Assembly: GCA_028689665.1 (NCBI GenBank)
Contig: JAQVCR010000003.1
Coordinates: 124,001-188,000 of the forward strand
Reading direction: 5' to 3'
Source: Muribaculaceae bacterium
Lineage (GTDB): Bacteria; Bacteroidota; Bacteroidia; Bacteroidales; Muribaculaceae
DNA: 64,000 nt
The number at the start of each line of letters is the position of its first letter. Position 1 is the stretch's first letter. Under the pieces are notes generated by a model. The model worked only from the letters and a program-made list of their open reading frames with translations, was not told the origin of the DNA and did no database searches. Below are positions 30,597-40,801 of the stretch, in pieces. A program made the translations under genes and the position numbers.

Positions 30597-31964
30597 ATGA
30601 AAAAAATTGAAAGGTATAATTCAGTATTTACAGTATTGATATTAGTTTTGGCTGTTTTATTTAATAATACAGTCGCAGCTTCAACATTCCAAAATGATAC
30701 AATATATAATGATTTGAAAAATGATTCAACAGCTATTTTAAATGATACTGTTAAGTCGTCTATTAATCATGGAGATGCTAATACTTTTACTTGCTTTTCT
30801 GTTTCTGATTCTGTGAAGAAAAAGACATCGTTTAAAGATGTAACAGGACTTATATATAATTCCAGACCATTCAGAATGTCTTGTGTCGGTATTCCTTTAG
30901 TTGTTGCCGGATTAGCAGTTAAAAGTGGAGATGATCGTATTCGCGGAATGCGTAATGAATATTCAAAGGAATATAATACAATTGTTGATGACTATACACA
31001 ATATTTGCCCGGAGCTCTCCTTTTGGGGCTAAAATTAGGAGGCGTTAAGAGCCGTAGTTCTTGGCTTAGAATGGCTGTGTCTGATGCTTTTTCTGCAGCA
31101 TTAATGGCAGGAATGGTAAACACAATGAAGCATACTATTAGTGTTGAGCGACCAGATGGATCGAATGATCATTCTTTTCCTTCAGGACACACTGCAACTG
31201 CATTTATGTTTGCAACTATGCTACATAAAGAATATGGAGCAATAAGCCCTTGGTATAGTATTGCAGGATATTCAATAGCTACTTATACGGGCGTTAGCCG
31301 TATATTAAATAATAAGCATTGGCTTAGTGATGTGCTTGTAGGCGCAGGCATTGGAATTTTATCAGCCGAGTTAGGATACTTTTTAGCCGATTTGATATTT
31401 AAAGATAAAGGAATTAATTCTTTCCCTAAGTATAAAGAATTTGATTACGACCACAAGCCTTCTTTTCTAGGCGTTTATTTGGGCGTTAACTTCGATGTAA
31501 GCACTTTAGAATTAGAAGATAATACAACAATTGATTTAAAGGCTGGAGCCAATGCCGGGCTTGAAGGTGCGTATTTCTTTAATCGTAATTTTGGATTAGG
31601 TGGTAGAGTAAATGTTTCAGGTTTTCCTGTTACTCTTAATGGTGTTGTAGAGAATAAATTATTACATCTCAGTACAATATATGCCGGTCCATATTTTTCA
31701 GTTCCATTAATTCCACAGATTTTACTTGGAGGTCGTGCTATGTTGGGCTATGCAGATTATTCTAAATGTATATTGTCGTCATTAACATTAGGAGGGAAAG
31801 GCAATCTAAGTTTTACAGGCGGGGTGTCGCTTGCTTTATTACCCAGTAAAAGTTTTAATGTTCGGTTTTTTGCTGATTATTCTTTATGTGGCTCGTATGT
31901 AAAATCGATTAAAGACAATAGCCATTTTATAACAATAGGTGCAATTGCTGCAATGAATTTTTAA
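30597..31964 (+). CDS. PAP2-family phosphatase with C-terminal outer-membrane beta-barrel-like domain
   Basis: PAP2 motifs KHTISVERPDG...SFPSGHTATAF...YTGVSRILNNKHWLSDVLVG; then about 160 aa of alternating strand-like sequence ending in AIAAMNF (terminal Phe). Confidence 0.85.
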   Translation: MKKIERYNSVFTVLILVLAVLFNNTVAASTFQNDTIYNDLKNDSTAILNDTVKSSINHGDANTFTCFSVSDSVKKKTSFKDVTGLIYNSRPFRMSCVGIPLVVAGLAVKSGDDRIRGMRNEYSKEYNTIVDDYTQYLPGALLLGLKLGGVKSRSSWLRMAVSDAFSAALMAGMVNTMKHTISVERPDGSNDHSFPSGHTATAFMFATMLHKEYGAISPWYSIAGYSIATYTGVSRILNNKHWLSDVLVGAGIGILSAELGYFLADLIFKDKGINSFPKYKEFDYDHKPSFLGVYLGVNFDVSTLELEDNTTIDLKAGANAGLEGAYFFNRNFGLGGRVNVSGFPVTLNGVVENKLLHLSTIYAGPYFSVPLIPQILLGGRAMLGYADYSKCILSSLTLGGKGNLSFTGGVSLALLPSKSFNVRFFADYSLCGSYVKSIKDNSHFITIGAIAAMNF

Positions 31965-32007
31965 TAGTTGTTGCTTAGAAATTGAGTTTGTTTTGGGCAA
32001 AAGCAAA

Positions 32008-32040
32008 AGTAGGAAAAAACCACTTTTGTTTTCTCCTACT
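32008..32040. terminator. Bidirectional terminator between convergent PAP2 and Usp genes
   Basis: agtaggaaaaaaccacttttgttttctcctact stem between convergent stop codons. Confidence 0.5.
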
Positions 32041-32066
32041 CTAAAAATTTAATATTTCATTTATCG

Positions 32067-33188
32067 TTATACCGGTACTACCAGCATAGGAATATCGCCA
32101 TGAAATAACATTCGGTGGGCCATACTAGGATTGAATAATCTAGCGAAAATATTTCGCTTTTTATTCGGAATAATAATCAAGTCGATGTTATTATTAATAG
32201 TATATTTTTCGAAATCATTGAGAAACTTTGTATCAGCAAAAGTCTTAATACTAAATGTGAAATTAGGATAGTGCAAATTACAATAGTCAAGCACAGCTTC
32301 GTTGCGTTGTTCGATATTAGTTATTTTCTTTTCTAAGATAGGAATTAAAGTAACATCTAATTTGTTATCGCAGAATAGCCTAATAAAAATATCTAGTGAT
32401 ATTAAATCTTCTTGATACAGATTACTAAAGAAAACTACTCTCTTTATATCGCTTATATTATTGAGCGATATATTTTCGGGAACTGTAAATACCGGGAATT
32501 TTCCTGCATCTAATACCTCAGCTGTTACACTACCAATAAGATCTATTTCCTTTTTGTCTTTTCCTCGAGTACCCATAATTATTAAATGAGATCTTATCTG
32601 CTTAGCATATTCTAGTATTGCATCTTCAGGAACACCTTCGGCTATTACAGTGCTAAATTCCGCTTTTTTTAATGATTTATTGGCTATCGATTCTCTAATC
32701 TTTGTGGCAAAGCTATTCATTTTAGCGTGTATGGCTTTGTCAAGCTCTTCATCATCTTCAATATTAATAATTTCGGAACTATATCCGTCGCTGTTAAAAG
32801 GAAGGCTACCGGAGTAGTTTGTGCTAATATACGAGTGTAATAAAATGACTTTACCACCTAATTTGTTGGCAAAGTCAAAACCTACAGAACATGCTTTAAG
32901 TGAATAATCAGAAAAGTCGATAGGAATAAGAATCTTTGGTGCATTTATTTCTGCATGTTTTATCGATTCGATATCGACCTTATCAGGTTCTCCTTCAATG
33001 ATTTTTAATGCCAAAGGAAGGTCTTCTTCGTAAATACGAACTCTAACTCCAGACGATATTACAGGTTTAACTAGATTGACATTGTGTATTGTTGAAGTAA
33101 TGCCATTCTTTTCGAGTAACGCCTTTAGTAATAAGGCCTGTTCGTATGTGTGAATTGCTAACGTTATTAATTTTCCTTTATCCGGCAT
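32067..33188 (-). CDS. DUF2007-like domain fused to tandem universal stress protein domains
   Basis: N-terminal EQALLLKALLEKNGITSTIHN...VRVRIYEEDLPLALKII; Usp motifs KILIPIDFSDYSLKA and LIIMGTRGKDKKEIDLIGSVTAEVL. Confidence 0.85.
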   Translation of the reverse strand: MPDKGKLITLAIHTYEQALLLKALLEKNGITSTIHNVNLVKPVISSGVRVRIYEEDLPLALKIIEGEPDKVDIESIKHAEINAPKILIPIDFSDYSLKACSVGFDFANKLGGKVILLHSYISTNYSGSLPFNSDGYSSEIINIEDDEELDKAIHAKMNSFATKIRESIANKSLKKAEFSTVIAEGVPEDAILEYAKQIRSHLIIMGTRGKDKKEIDLIGSVTAEVLDAGKFPVFTVPENISLNNISDIKRVVFFSNLYQEDLISLDIFIRLFCDNKLDVTLIPILEKKITNIEQRNEAVLDYCNLHYPNFTFSIKTFADTKFLNDFEKYTINNNIDLIIIPNKKRNIFARLFNPSMAHRMLFHGDIPMLVVPV

Positions 33189-33233
33189 CTTTAATAAAAA
33201 TATAGTTATTACTAATAAGTAAACGTAAATTTA

Positions 33234-33494
33234 TTATTCTTTGTTCTCCTCTTTTTCAAGTATTTCGAGAGCCATATCATAAATTAATGTGTCATCGAGT
33301 ACAACGATTCCTCCATCAGGTCCTGGCTCAATATGTAACCCACAATTTTTACCGAACTCATAGTTAGTACCACCGAAATAATTTCTAACGGTTTGAACAG
33401 TAACATTCAGTTGGTCGGCAATTTTGTGCATTGAACCAGTAGGTAAGCTGTCTTTGATACGACGAAGCTCATTAAATGAAATTGTTTTTGTCAT
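33234..33494 (-). CDS. Small helix-turn-helix DNA-binding protein (Bacteroidetes-specific type)
   Basis: 86 aa; GSMHKIADQLNVTVQTVRNYFGG HTH-like segment. Confidence 0.65.
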   Translation of the reverse strand: MTKTISFNELRRIKDSLPTGSMHKIADQLNVTVQTVRNYFGGTNYEFGKNCGLHIEPGPDGGIVVLDDTLIYDMALEILEKEENKE

Positions 33495-33588
33495 GATACT
33501 ATTGTTTTTTATGTTAATAATATGTTATTTAAGTTTGGTCTAAATTTATCCAATAACTTTTGATTAACCAAATAAAAACGTATAAATT

Positions 33589-34266
33589 TTATATGCCGTA
33601 AAACATAAATATTGAGCTGATGGTAACTAATAGGATATTAACTATTATTGCGATAGTGGCTCCATTTACATAAATGTGTTTAAATGGTGTCTGTATTGGA
33701 ATTTCTAGTATTTTTATTCGTCTAGCTTGTTGATATAAATAATAGCAAAATAATGCCGAGCAAATGCCAATTATTGTTCCACCAATTAAGTCGCCCGGAT
33801 AGTGTACGCCTAAGTATAATCGGCTATAAGATACAAGTACAGCCCAGATAATTCCGATTATTGTAAAGTATTTATTCTTAAAAACGAGAGTAAATAGTGT
33901 TATAAAAGCAAATGTATTAGCAGCATGGCTAGAAACGAAACCAAAAGGGCCTCCACGATAATCATTCACTAAATGAATTGTAGATTCAAGAGCTATGTTA
34001 TGAGATGGGCGGAATCGCTCTACTATTTCTTTAATTATTGTTGACGAAGTCTGGTCGGCAATTGTGATACATAAAGTTGTAAGGATTATAATCAATATTG
34101 CTTGTTTCCAGTTTTTAAAAAATAGTATTGCAATTAATACTCCATATAATGGATACCATGTCGATTTTCCTGAAATCATCCACATAAAATAGTCGAAAAA
34201 CAGATTGTGGAATGAATTGAAAAAGGTAAATATCTGTGTATCGTAGTAATTTAATAGCTCTATCAT
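33589..34266 (-). CDS. PAP2-family membrane phosphatase
   Basis: EIVERFRPSHN, GFVSSHAANTFAF, SRLYLGVHYPGDLIGGTIIG with several strong TM helices. Confidence 0.9.
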   Translation of the reverse strand: MIELLNYYDTQIFTFFNSFHNLFFDYFMWMISGKSTWYPLYGVLIAILFFKNWKQAILIIILTTLCITIADQTSSTIIKEIVERFRPSHNIALESTIHLVNDYRGGPFGFVSSHAANTFAFITLFTLVFKNKYFTIIGIIWAVLVSYSRLYLGVHYPGDLIGGTIIGICSALFCYYLYQQARRIKILEIPIQTPFKHIYVNGATIAIIVNILLVTISSIFMFYGI

Positions 34267-34278
34267 AAATTTTTAATT

Positions 34279-35070
34279 TTAGATAATATCAATATTATCT
34301 TTTTTTATCCACGCTCGATGGGTGTCGTCTGCTTTGATGTCATACCAACGTTCTATCTTTCCGTTAGTTTTATTGTCGACAGAATCGAGTATGTATATCT
34401 TAGTGCCTTCGTTGAGTATAAATGCCTCTTCACTTTTGTCTTTTGGTATTCTCGGGGATGTGCTGAGAGTTACAGATTGTGTCGTTATAATGGCGTAGTG
34501 CCGATTCTCAACTTTGTTTCGTGAAGAGAATGCATAATAGTTTGTTATTATTACAAGAATTGCGAGAGCAAAGCCTCCGAAAAATCCTACTTTTCGTGCA
34601 AGTACAGATGTTGCAAATACATATAGAGCAATTGCCGAAAGCAACAATATAAAAAGAATTATCGCTATTATTGCCCAATTGTTTGAAGTCATTATGTTGC
34701 GAATGTCTTGAAAAGATTTAATAATTATATTTGCTTCGTCGACATCAGTCTTATCTACTATTTTAGAATTTACAAATTCAAGATTAGTCCTTGCTTCTTC
34801 ATTAGAAGGGTCAATATTAAGTGCGCGCTCATAATATAATATGGCTTTTCCTTTATTTCCAAGTCGATAATAGGTATTACCTATATTAAAAAATAATTCA
34901 CTAGATATTCCTTCTTTTTTCTCGGCTTCAAGATAAAGTCGTTGAGCTTCGATATAATTATCGGCTGTGTAGGCTGCCTCAGCTTTTGATGAGAGGCTTT
35001 GAGCATTGCTTATTAGATAGAAACAATTGCTCGCTACGAATATTGTTAATAGTATATATATCTTTTTCAT
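34279..35070 (-). CDS. batE: BatE-like TPR/SH3 protein
   Basis: Signal peptide, TPR (FNIGNTYYRLGNKGKAILYYERALNIDPSNEEARTNLEFV), TMs, C-terminal SH3-like region; Bat operon position. Confidence 0.85.
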   Translation of the reverse strand: MKKIYILLTIFVASNCFYLISNAQSLSSKAEAAYTADNYIEAQRLYLEAEKKEGISSELFFNIGNTYYRLGNKGKAILYYERALNIDPSNEEARTNLEFVNSKIVDKTDVDEANIIIKSFQDIRNIMTSNNWAIIAIILFILLLSAIALYVFATSVLARKVGFFGGFALAILVIITNYYAFSSRNKVENRHYAIITTQSVTLSTSPRIPKDKSEEAFILNEGTKIYILDSVDNKTNGKIERWYDIKADDTHRAWIKKDNIDII

Positions 35071-35074
35071 TGTT

Positions 35075-36931
35075 CTATAATTTCTTAGTGCTTTCGAGTT
35101 TGTCCATTATATCACTTATTGTTGAATATATAGATTCCATCTTGGCATCTGTCTGTTCGGGCGCATATTGTGCAAATTCGCATTCGTTAAGTGTGTCTAG
35201 AATAGAGCTAATTAATTCTTTACTTGCTCCATATTTTTCTAGTTCATTTGCAATATTTTCTTTGTTAAGATTCGACACCGGTATTCCTAATTTATCGCTG
35301 AGGTAGCCCCAAATAGCTTTGAGCGATTCGTTATAGAATTTGGAACTTTCGTGCTGTATCATATAAGATTTAGCTAGTTTTAGGCGTTTTTTAGCAATTT
35401 TACCAGCTTTCTTATTCTTCATTAATTGAATATTCGATCTAGCTTTTAGTGTCTTTCTATACATTATCATGATAGAAATCAGTATAGCAATAGGTAGTAT
35501 ATACAATAGCCAATATATAGGAGATGATATTATGAATTTAAAATCTTTGTTGAGGTTTAGATCCCCTGTCTTTATGTGTAGTATATCGGTATTCTTTTGA
35601 ATTATATTTTTCTTGTCTGTTGAAGTCGCCACATTTGCACCTTTTGCTACTTTAAATTTATATGCTTCGGTGGTAAGTGTAATATATTTCTTTGATGCTG
35701 GATTGAAATAAGTAAAATGGCTTTCGGGAATGGTAAATTCGCCTACAAATTGAGGGATGAATGTATATTCCCATTTTGTTGTTCCGCTCATATTACTTCC
35801 TGAAGGTGTTGCGTTAACTGTCGATTGTGGGTCGTATACTTCGAATTGTGAAGGGAAGTTTACGATTGGAGACTTTACGTATTTGATATTTCCTGTACCG
35901 CTGATGTTAAAAGAAAATGTTGCGGCTTCATTTGTCTTAAACTTGTTTGTGTTAAGTTTTGATGATATTTTAAAATCGCCCACTGCTCCGTTGAAACTTG
36001 CTGGTTTAGGTTGAGGAAGAGCCATTACATTAACCGATCCTTGGTTCGATTTCACTTTCAATTGTTTCTCAACTGGCTGACGAATAATTCCAAACATAGA
36101 TCTATGCTCCTCGTATTGTATTACAGTGAGGTCATAATTTCCTGATGTTATTGTCAGTTTACCCGATTGTTGGGGGTATAGTATACATCTTTTTAACTCG
36201 GCCACCATATAATTCTCACCATTCACATTTTCTATGCTATTAAGCTGTGCTGTGATTGGTAGGTCTTCAATTAGGAATCCATTAAATGAAGGCTGTAAAG
36301 TAGCCATAAATTGGCTTATTTGATATTTGGTGTATAATTTTATTGTACATACAGTCGCTTCTTGTTCATAAACAGAGGGCTTAGATAATATAATCCTCAC
36401 AAATAAATCTTTGGCGTTTACATTCTTTGATGACGCTTGTGAATTTATATTATCAATCTGCACACTTTGTGATTGATTGCTTGAATTTGATGCTGTCTTA
36501 TCGGGTGGTAAAATTTCGAGGGTAAATCCATTACATTTAATAGTTTTCCCATTAACAATTATTGTAGCTCCTGCAACATTATATTTACCAACTTTATCGG
36601 CTCGGTATACGATTGTATATTCTTGAGATGAGCTACTCGAGCTCACTCCGTTTATCCATTGTTGGCTGTAAGATGTAGAAGTCGATGGTCCGTATAGTTT
36701 TGTAGCTCCACCAATTTCGCTAGTTTTCAATCCGCTGCCTTCAGCATTACGAAGGATATATGTAACTTGGAATTTATTTCCTTTAATTACTTGGTGCGGA
36801 GCTTGTACAGAGAATGATGCATTCTGCGCATAGCAAAATAATGTTGATAATAATAATAGTGATAAGACTATATATCTATTATTGCTAAGTCGTTTCATTT
36901 TCTTGTTATTGTTAATTAATTTCTCTACCAT
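35075..36931 (-). CDS. batD: BatD (oxygen tolerance) family protein
   Basis: ASFSVQAPHQVIKGNKFQVTYILRNAEGSGLK; operon context. Confidence 0.9.
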   Translation of the reverse strand: MVEKLINNNKKMKRLSNNRYIVLSLLLLSTLFCYAQNASFSVQAPHQVIKGNKFQVTYILRNAEGSGLKTSEIGGATKLYGPSTSTSYSQQWINGVSSSSSSQEYTIVYRADKVGKYNVAGATIIVNGKTIKCNGFTLEILPPDKTASNSSNQSQSVQIDNINSQASSKNVNAKDLFVRIILSKPSVYEQEATVCTIKLYTKYQISQFMATLQPSFNGFLIEDLPITAQLNSIENVNGENYMVAELKRCILYPQQSGKLTITSGNYDLTVIQYEEHRSMFGIIRQPVEKQLKVKSNQGSVNVMALPQPKPASFNGAVGDFKISSKLNTNKFKTNEAATFSFNISGTGNIKYVKSPIVNFPSQFEVYDPQSTVNATPSGSNMSGTTKWEYTFIPQFVGEFTIPESHFTYFNPASKKYITLTTEAYKFKVAKGANVATSTDKKNIIQKNTDILHIKTGDLNLNKDFKFIISSPIYWLLYILPIAILISIMIMYRKTLKARSNIQLMKNKKAGKIAKKRLKLAKSYMIQHESSKFYNESLKAIWGYLSDKLGIPVSNLNKENIANELEKYGASKELISSILDTLNECEFAQYAPEQTDAKMESIYSTISDIMDKLESTKKL

Positions 36932-37755
36932 TGATTTTTAGTGCGACGTCGCTCGTTTTCTTGTTCTTTAGCTCTAGCAGCATTTATCTTTTGTTGTGTA
37001 CCTTTTTCATTGTCTTGTACTGCATTAAGAATTTGCTCGCTATTATCCGGGCTACCGGTGGCTTGCTGAGGCTCTTGTTTCTCTTTTTTGTCCTCTTTGT
37101 TTTGTTGATTATTATTTTGAGGTTGTTGTTGCTTATCTTGATCTTTTTTGTCTTGATCTTTTTTATCTTGTTTGTCTTGATTCTGTTGTTTGTCTTTGTC
37201 TTGTTGCTTGTCTTGGTCTTTATTATCCTTATTTTGTTGTTGTTGTTGCTGCTGTTTTTTCTGAGCCAGCCTTAAATTTTGACGAGCTTGCTCATCGTTT
37301 GGATTCAGACGAAGTGCGCTTTTATACATTTCAATGCTTTTTCCATAATCTTCTTTATTAAAATCCATATTTCCAAGATTATAAAATGCTTTAGACATGA
37401 GTGATGTATTTTTCCCTATCGATGTTAAGTCGTTTAGTAGGGTTCTAGCTTGAGAAATTGGACTCTTTTTGTCGTTAGGATCGTCGTTAGGTGCGGCTTG
37501 TCTGATTAGAGCAGTGGCAAGATTATACATTCCTATTTCCGAATCTTTATTTTCTTGTAGTGCTTTGCGATATTCCACTTCGGCATCTGCATATCTTTTA
37601 GCATTATACATTTCGTTCCCTTTGCGAATATAATTTCGCTCAGTTCTAATTGTTTTAATTTCTTCTTTCTTATTTTCCGGAGCTGCCAGTAGCATTCCAT
37701 TAGCAAGAAGAGTAATTATAAGAGTAAATATGTATTTATTTAATTTTTTTGTCAT
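36925..37755 (-). CDS. batC: BatC-like TPR protein with Q/D/K low-complexity linker
   Basis: TPRs followed by KKQQQQQQQNKDNKDQDKQQDKDKQQNQDKQDKKDQDKKDQDKQQQPQNNN; operon context. Confidence 0.88.
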   Translation of the reverse strand: MTKKLNKYIFTLIITLLANGMLLAAPENKKEEIKTIRTERNYIRKGNEMYNAKRYADAEVEYRKALQENKDSEIGMYNLATALIRQAAPNDDPNDKKSPISQARTLLNDLTSIGKNTSLMSKAFYNLGNMDFNKEDYGKSIEMYKSALRLNPNDEQARQNLRLAQKKQQQQQQQNKDNKDQDKQQDKDKQQNQDKQDKKDQDKKDQDKQQQPQNNNQQNKEDKKEKQEPQQATGSPDNSEQILNAVQDNEKGTQQKINAARAKEQENERRRTKNQW

Positions 37756-38785
37756 CTTTACTAAAGAAATTAATGTTTTTGAGCCATGAAATTTTGCGAT
37801 CTAGTACAAAAATATTGATTATTAAGATAATAAGAGTTATCCATGCAAATACAGGGAATTGTTCATCGTGCTTGCTATACACGATTTTCTCCATATCAGC
37901 TTTTGCCAGAGTTTTTAATTTGTTGTCGATTTCTCCTATTGCATTATTCTCGTTTGCCGATACATATTCGCCATCACCAGCTAAGGCAATTTCTTGTGCC
38001 ATTTTCTCGTTCAGGTATGTTGTAACTATATTTCCATTATCGTCTTTTAGAAATTCATTATTGCCATTAAGTGGAATAGGTGATCCTTTAACCGATCCTA
38101 TACCTATAACGTTAACTTGTATTCCTTTATCTTTTGCTTCTTTTGCCATTCCTACGGCATCGTCTTCATGATTTTCACCATCAGTAATTATTATAATTGC
38201 CTTTTGTGAATTTTCATTTGGTGTGAATGAATTCATCGCAAGTTTTATGGCTGTACCGATGGCTGTACCTTGTGTAGATACCATATTAGTATTTATACTA
38301 TTAAGAAACATCTTTGCCGACACGAAATCGGAGGTTATTGGAAGTTGTGTGTAGGCATTTCCTGCAAAGACAATTAATCCGACTTTGTCATTATCAAGTT
38401 TGTCGATTAGTTTCTCAAGCATTAATTTTGATTTTTGAAGTCTAGATACACCATTTCTATCATCGGATGCCGATGCTCGCATCGAATTAGATACATCTAG
38501 AGCAATCATTACTTCAATACCTTTAACTTTAACCGTCTGTTCCTTTGAGCCGGCTCGTGGACGGGCTATTATAATAATAATCATCATAACAGCAAAGATT
38601 GCTAGCGAAATTTTAATCCACGGTTTATAAATAGAGACATCGGGCATAAGTTCCTTAATTACATTAGGGTTGCCAAAACGTTTCAATTTATTTGTTCTTG
38701 AGTAGCGAGAGAATATGAATATTGCTATTAATATAGGTATTAATAGTAGTAAATATAAAGCTTCTGGATTTGCAAAACTAAACAT
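37736..38785 (-). CDS. batB: BatB VWA-domain protein
   Basis: EVMIALDVSNSMRASASDD MIDAS motif, flanking TMs. Confidence 0.9.
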   Translation of the reverse strand: MFSFANPEALYLLLLIPILIAIFIFSRYSRTNKLKRFGNPNVIKELMPDVSIYKPWIKISLAIFAVMMIIIIIARPRAGSKEQTVKVKGIEVMIALDVSNSMRASASDDRNGVSRLQKSKLMLEKLIDKLDNDKVGLIVFAGNAYTQLPITSDFVSAKMFLNSINTNMVSTQGTAIGTAIKLAMNSFTPNENSQKAIIIITDGENHEDDAVGMAKEAKDKGIQVNVIGIGSVKGSPIPLNGNNEFLKDDNGNIVTTYLNEKMAQEIALAGDGEYVSANENNAIGEIDNKLKTLAKADMEKIVYSKHDEQFPVFAWITLIILIINIFVLDRKISWLKNINFFSKDDKKIK

Positions 38786-38800
38786 AAAATAATAATATTA

Positions 38801-39790
38801 TTATGGAATATTTCTCAAAATGGTGTTTCTTACAATAATGTCAAAGCATACGATAATCAAGAGTAATATAGCCCAAGGCATATAATTATCTTCTGTATGG
38901 CTGAATTGTTTAACGTCCATTTGGGTCTTTTCCAGTTTGTCAATTTCAACGAAAATATTCTTTAAAGTATTTTTGTCGGTAGCTCTGAAGTATGTACCTC
39001 CGGTAGTTGCCGCAATTTTCTTTAGAGTCATTTCATCTATTACAACGGGTAATGATTGGTATTCCATTTTACCATAGAAATTGTAGCCTACCGGGTAAAG
39101 GGCATTTCCGTTTGTTCCAATTCCTATTGTATAAATTTTAACACCAATTTTTTTTGCTATTTCAGCTGCGGTTAGGGGTGCTACTATACCAGTGTTATTT
39201 GAGCCGTCGGTGAGTAGAATGATGCTCTTTGATTTAGCTTTTCCGGCTTTAATTCGATTAATAGCTGTTGCTAGACCGTCGCCAATTGCTGTACCATCTT
39301 CAAGCATACCCATTTTAATATCTTGAATGTAATTAATTAATACCCCCTTATCTGTAGTCATAGGCACTAAAGTAAAGCTCTCGCCTGAAAATATAACAAT
39401 ACCTATGTTGTCGGTTTCACGCCCTGTAACAAAGTGCGATGCAACTTCTTTAGCGGCCTCAAACCTATCGGGCTTAAAATCGCGTGCAAGCATACTTGTC
39501 GACACATCGAGTGCTATTACAATATCAGTACCTTCGGTTTCCGATGTCTGCCAGCGGTCGCGAGTCTGAGGTCGGCACAAAATAATTATTAAGCATCCAA
39601 TCGCAGCTAATTTAAAGGCAAACATAGCGTGTCGTAAATACACCTTCCATGAAGTCGGCAATTTGTCGAAAGGCATAGTCGACGATACAAGAATTGTCGG
39701 ATTAGCTTTTTTGTTCTTAATTACATACCATATAATGATTGGAATGAAGACTAAGAACAACCAGAAATATTGAGGATTTGCGAATGTCAT
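38801..39790 (-). CDS. batA: BatA VWA-domain protein
   Basis: TDIVIALDVSTSMLARDFKPDRFEAAK, SIILLTDGSNNTG. Confidence 0.92.
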   Translation of the reverse strand: MTFANPQYFWLFLVFIPIIIWYVIKNKKANPTILVSSTMPFDKLPTSWKVYLRHAMFAFKLAAIGCLIIILCRPQTRDRWQTSETEGTDIVIALDVSTSMLARDFKPDRFEAAKEVASHFVTGRETDNIGIVIFSGESFTLVPMTTDKGVLINYIQDIKMGMLEDGTAIGDGLATAINRIKAGKAKSKSIILLTDGSNNTGIVAPLTAAEIAKKIGVKIYTIGIGTNGNALYPVGYNFYGKMEYQSLPVVIDEMTLKKIAATTGGTYFRATDKNTLKNIFVEIDKLEKTQMDVKQFSHTEDNYMPWAILLLIIVCFDIIVRNTILRNIP

Positions 39791-39805
39791 TTTCCGTATA
39801 TTTTT

Positions 39806-40801
39806 TTATTTCTTTTGTTTATTTTTATTCTTAATCTCTTTATTTGCTATTTCATTTTCGGCTTCTACCTTAATTACAGGTCGTGTGTCTTCAACAAAGT
39901 TTACTGCTCTATTGAATGCAGCTTCGTTGTCATCGGGGAGTGGTCGAATATTGGCAAATTTCACGTAGTCGGCAATCTCAAGAATTAATTTCAATTGTTC
40001 ATTTACTGCTTTAGTTTCGTCATTTCTTTTTAGAGTATCTATTATCTGCGACGATGTCATTTCGATAGCATTTATCTTGAATCGACGATCAATGTATTGT
40101 CTAAGAATATCTGTAAGTCGGGTGTAATATTCTTTTTCTTGACCAGCCTGCCACATTTTAGCTGCTTTAAGTGCTTTAAGCGCTCCAACAGCTTCTTCGT
40201 AAGGAGGAATTTCTTTCTTTTTAGGCTTTAATATAGGTTTTCCTTTCTTTGATCTTGAATAAATAATAATACCTAAGACTACTAAAATAATAACAATAAA
40301 ATATACCCACCAATAATTATAAATGAAATCGGGGATATAGTCGAATATGAAGAATGGAGCTTCTTCGACAGTCTTGTAGTCATGAATTGTTTTTAAAGAA
40401 TCCGTTGCCACCGGAACGACTTTAAGATTTAGTTTATTAGAGACGACCGTGTCTCGTCCTATGATGTATTTAGCAGCAGGAATTTCCCAAATACCAGAGT
40501 CGAAAGATTGAATTATGTAGGCTCGATCTATTTGGATTCGGTTATTGTCTAAATCTGTAGTGTCGCTTTTAGGCTGTCCGATAATTTCAACATTTGGTGC
40601 AATTAATTTAGGGTTTTCTATCAGAAGCATGCCTTCTTTACCTTTGTCTTCAACTATTTGATAGCGTAAGACTGTTTGTTTTCCCATTAATATTGCCACA
40701 GAATCTAATTTAGCTTGAATTGTCGTCTTTGCTACGATATTTTGTGGCAAAAAAGAAATTAAAGCTAATAGTAAGATTGAATATTTTATTATATGCTTCA
40801 T
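39806..40801 (-). CDS. Bat-operon membrane protein (DUF4381-like)
   Basis: Signal peptide, single TM (WWVYFIVIILVVLGIIIYS), position between DUF58 and BatA. Confidence 0.7.
   Translation of the reverse strand: MKHIIKYSILLLALISFLPQNIVAKTTIQAKLDSVAILMGKQTVLRYQIVEDKGKEGMLLIENPKLIAPNVEIIGQPKSDTTDLDNNRIQIDRAYIIQSFDSGIWEIPAAKYIIGRDTVVSNKLNLKVVPVATDSLKTIHDYKTVEEAPFFIFDYIPDFIYNYWWVYFIVIILVVLGIIIYSRSKKGKPILKPKKKEIPPYEEAVGALKALKAAKMWQAGQEKEYYTRLTDILRQYIDRRFKINAIEMTSSQIIDTLKRNDETKAVNEQLKLILEIADYVKFANIRPLPDDNEAAFNRAVNFVEDTRPVIKVEAENEIANKEIKNKNKQKK

Noticed and set aside
36931-37275. Plus-strand 114-aa Leu/Phe-rich ORF
   Set aside because: Antisense of the Q-rich BatC linker; composition is a by-product of CAA repeats read on the opposite strand.
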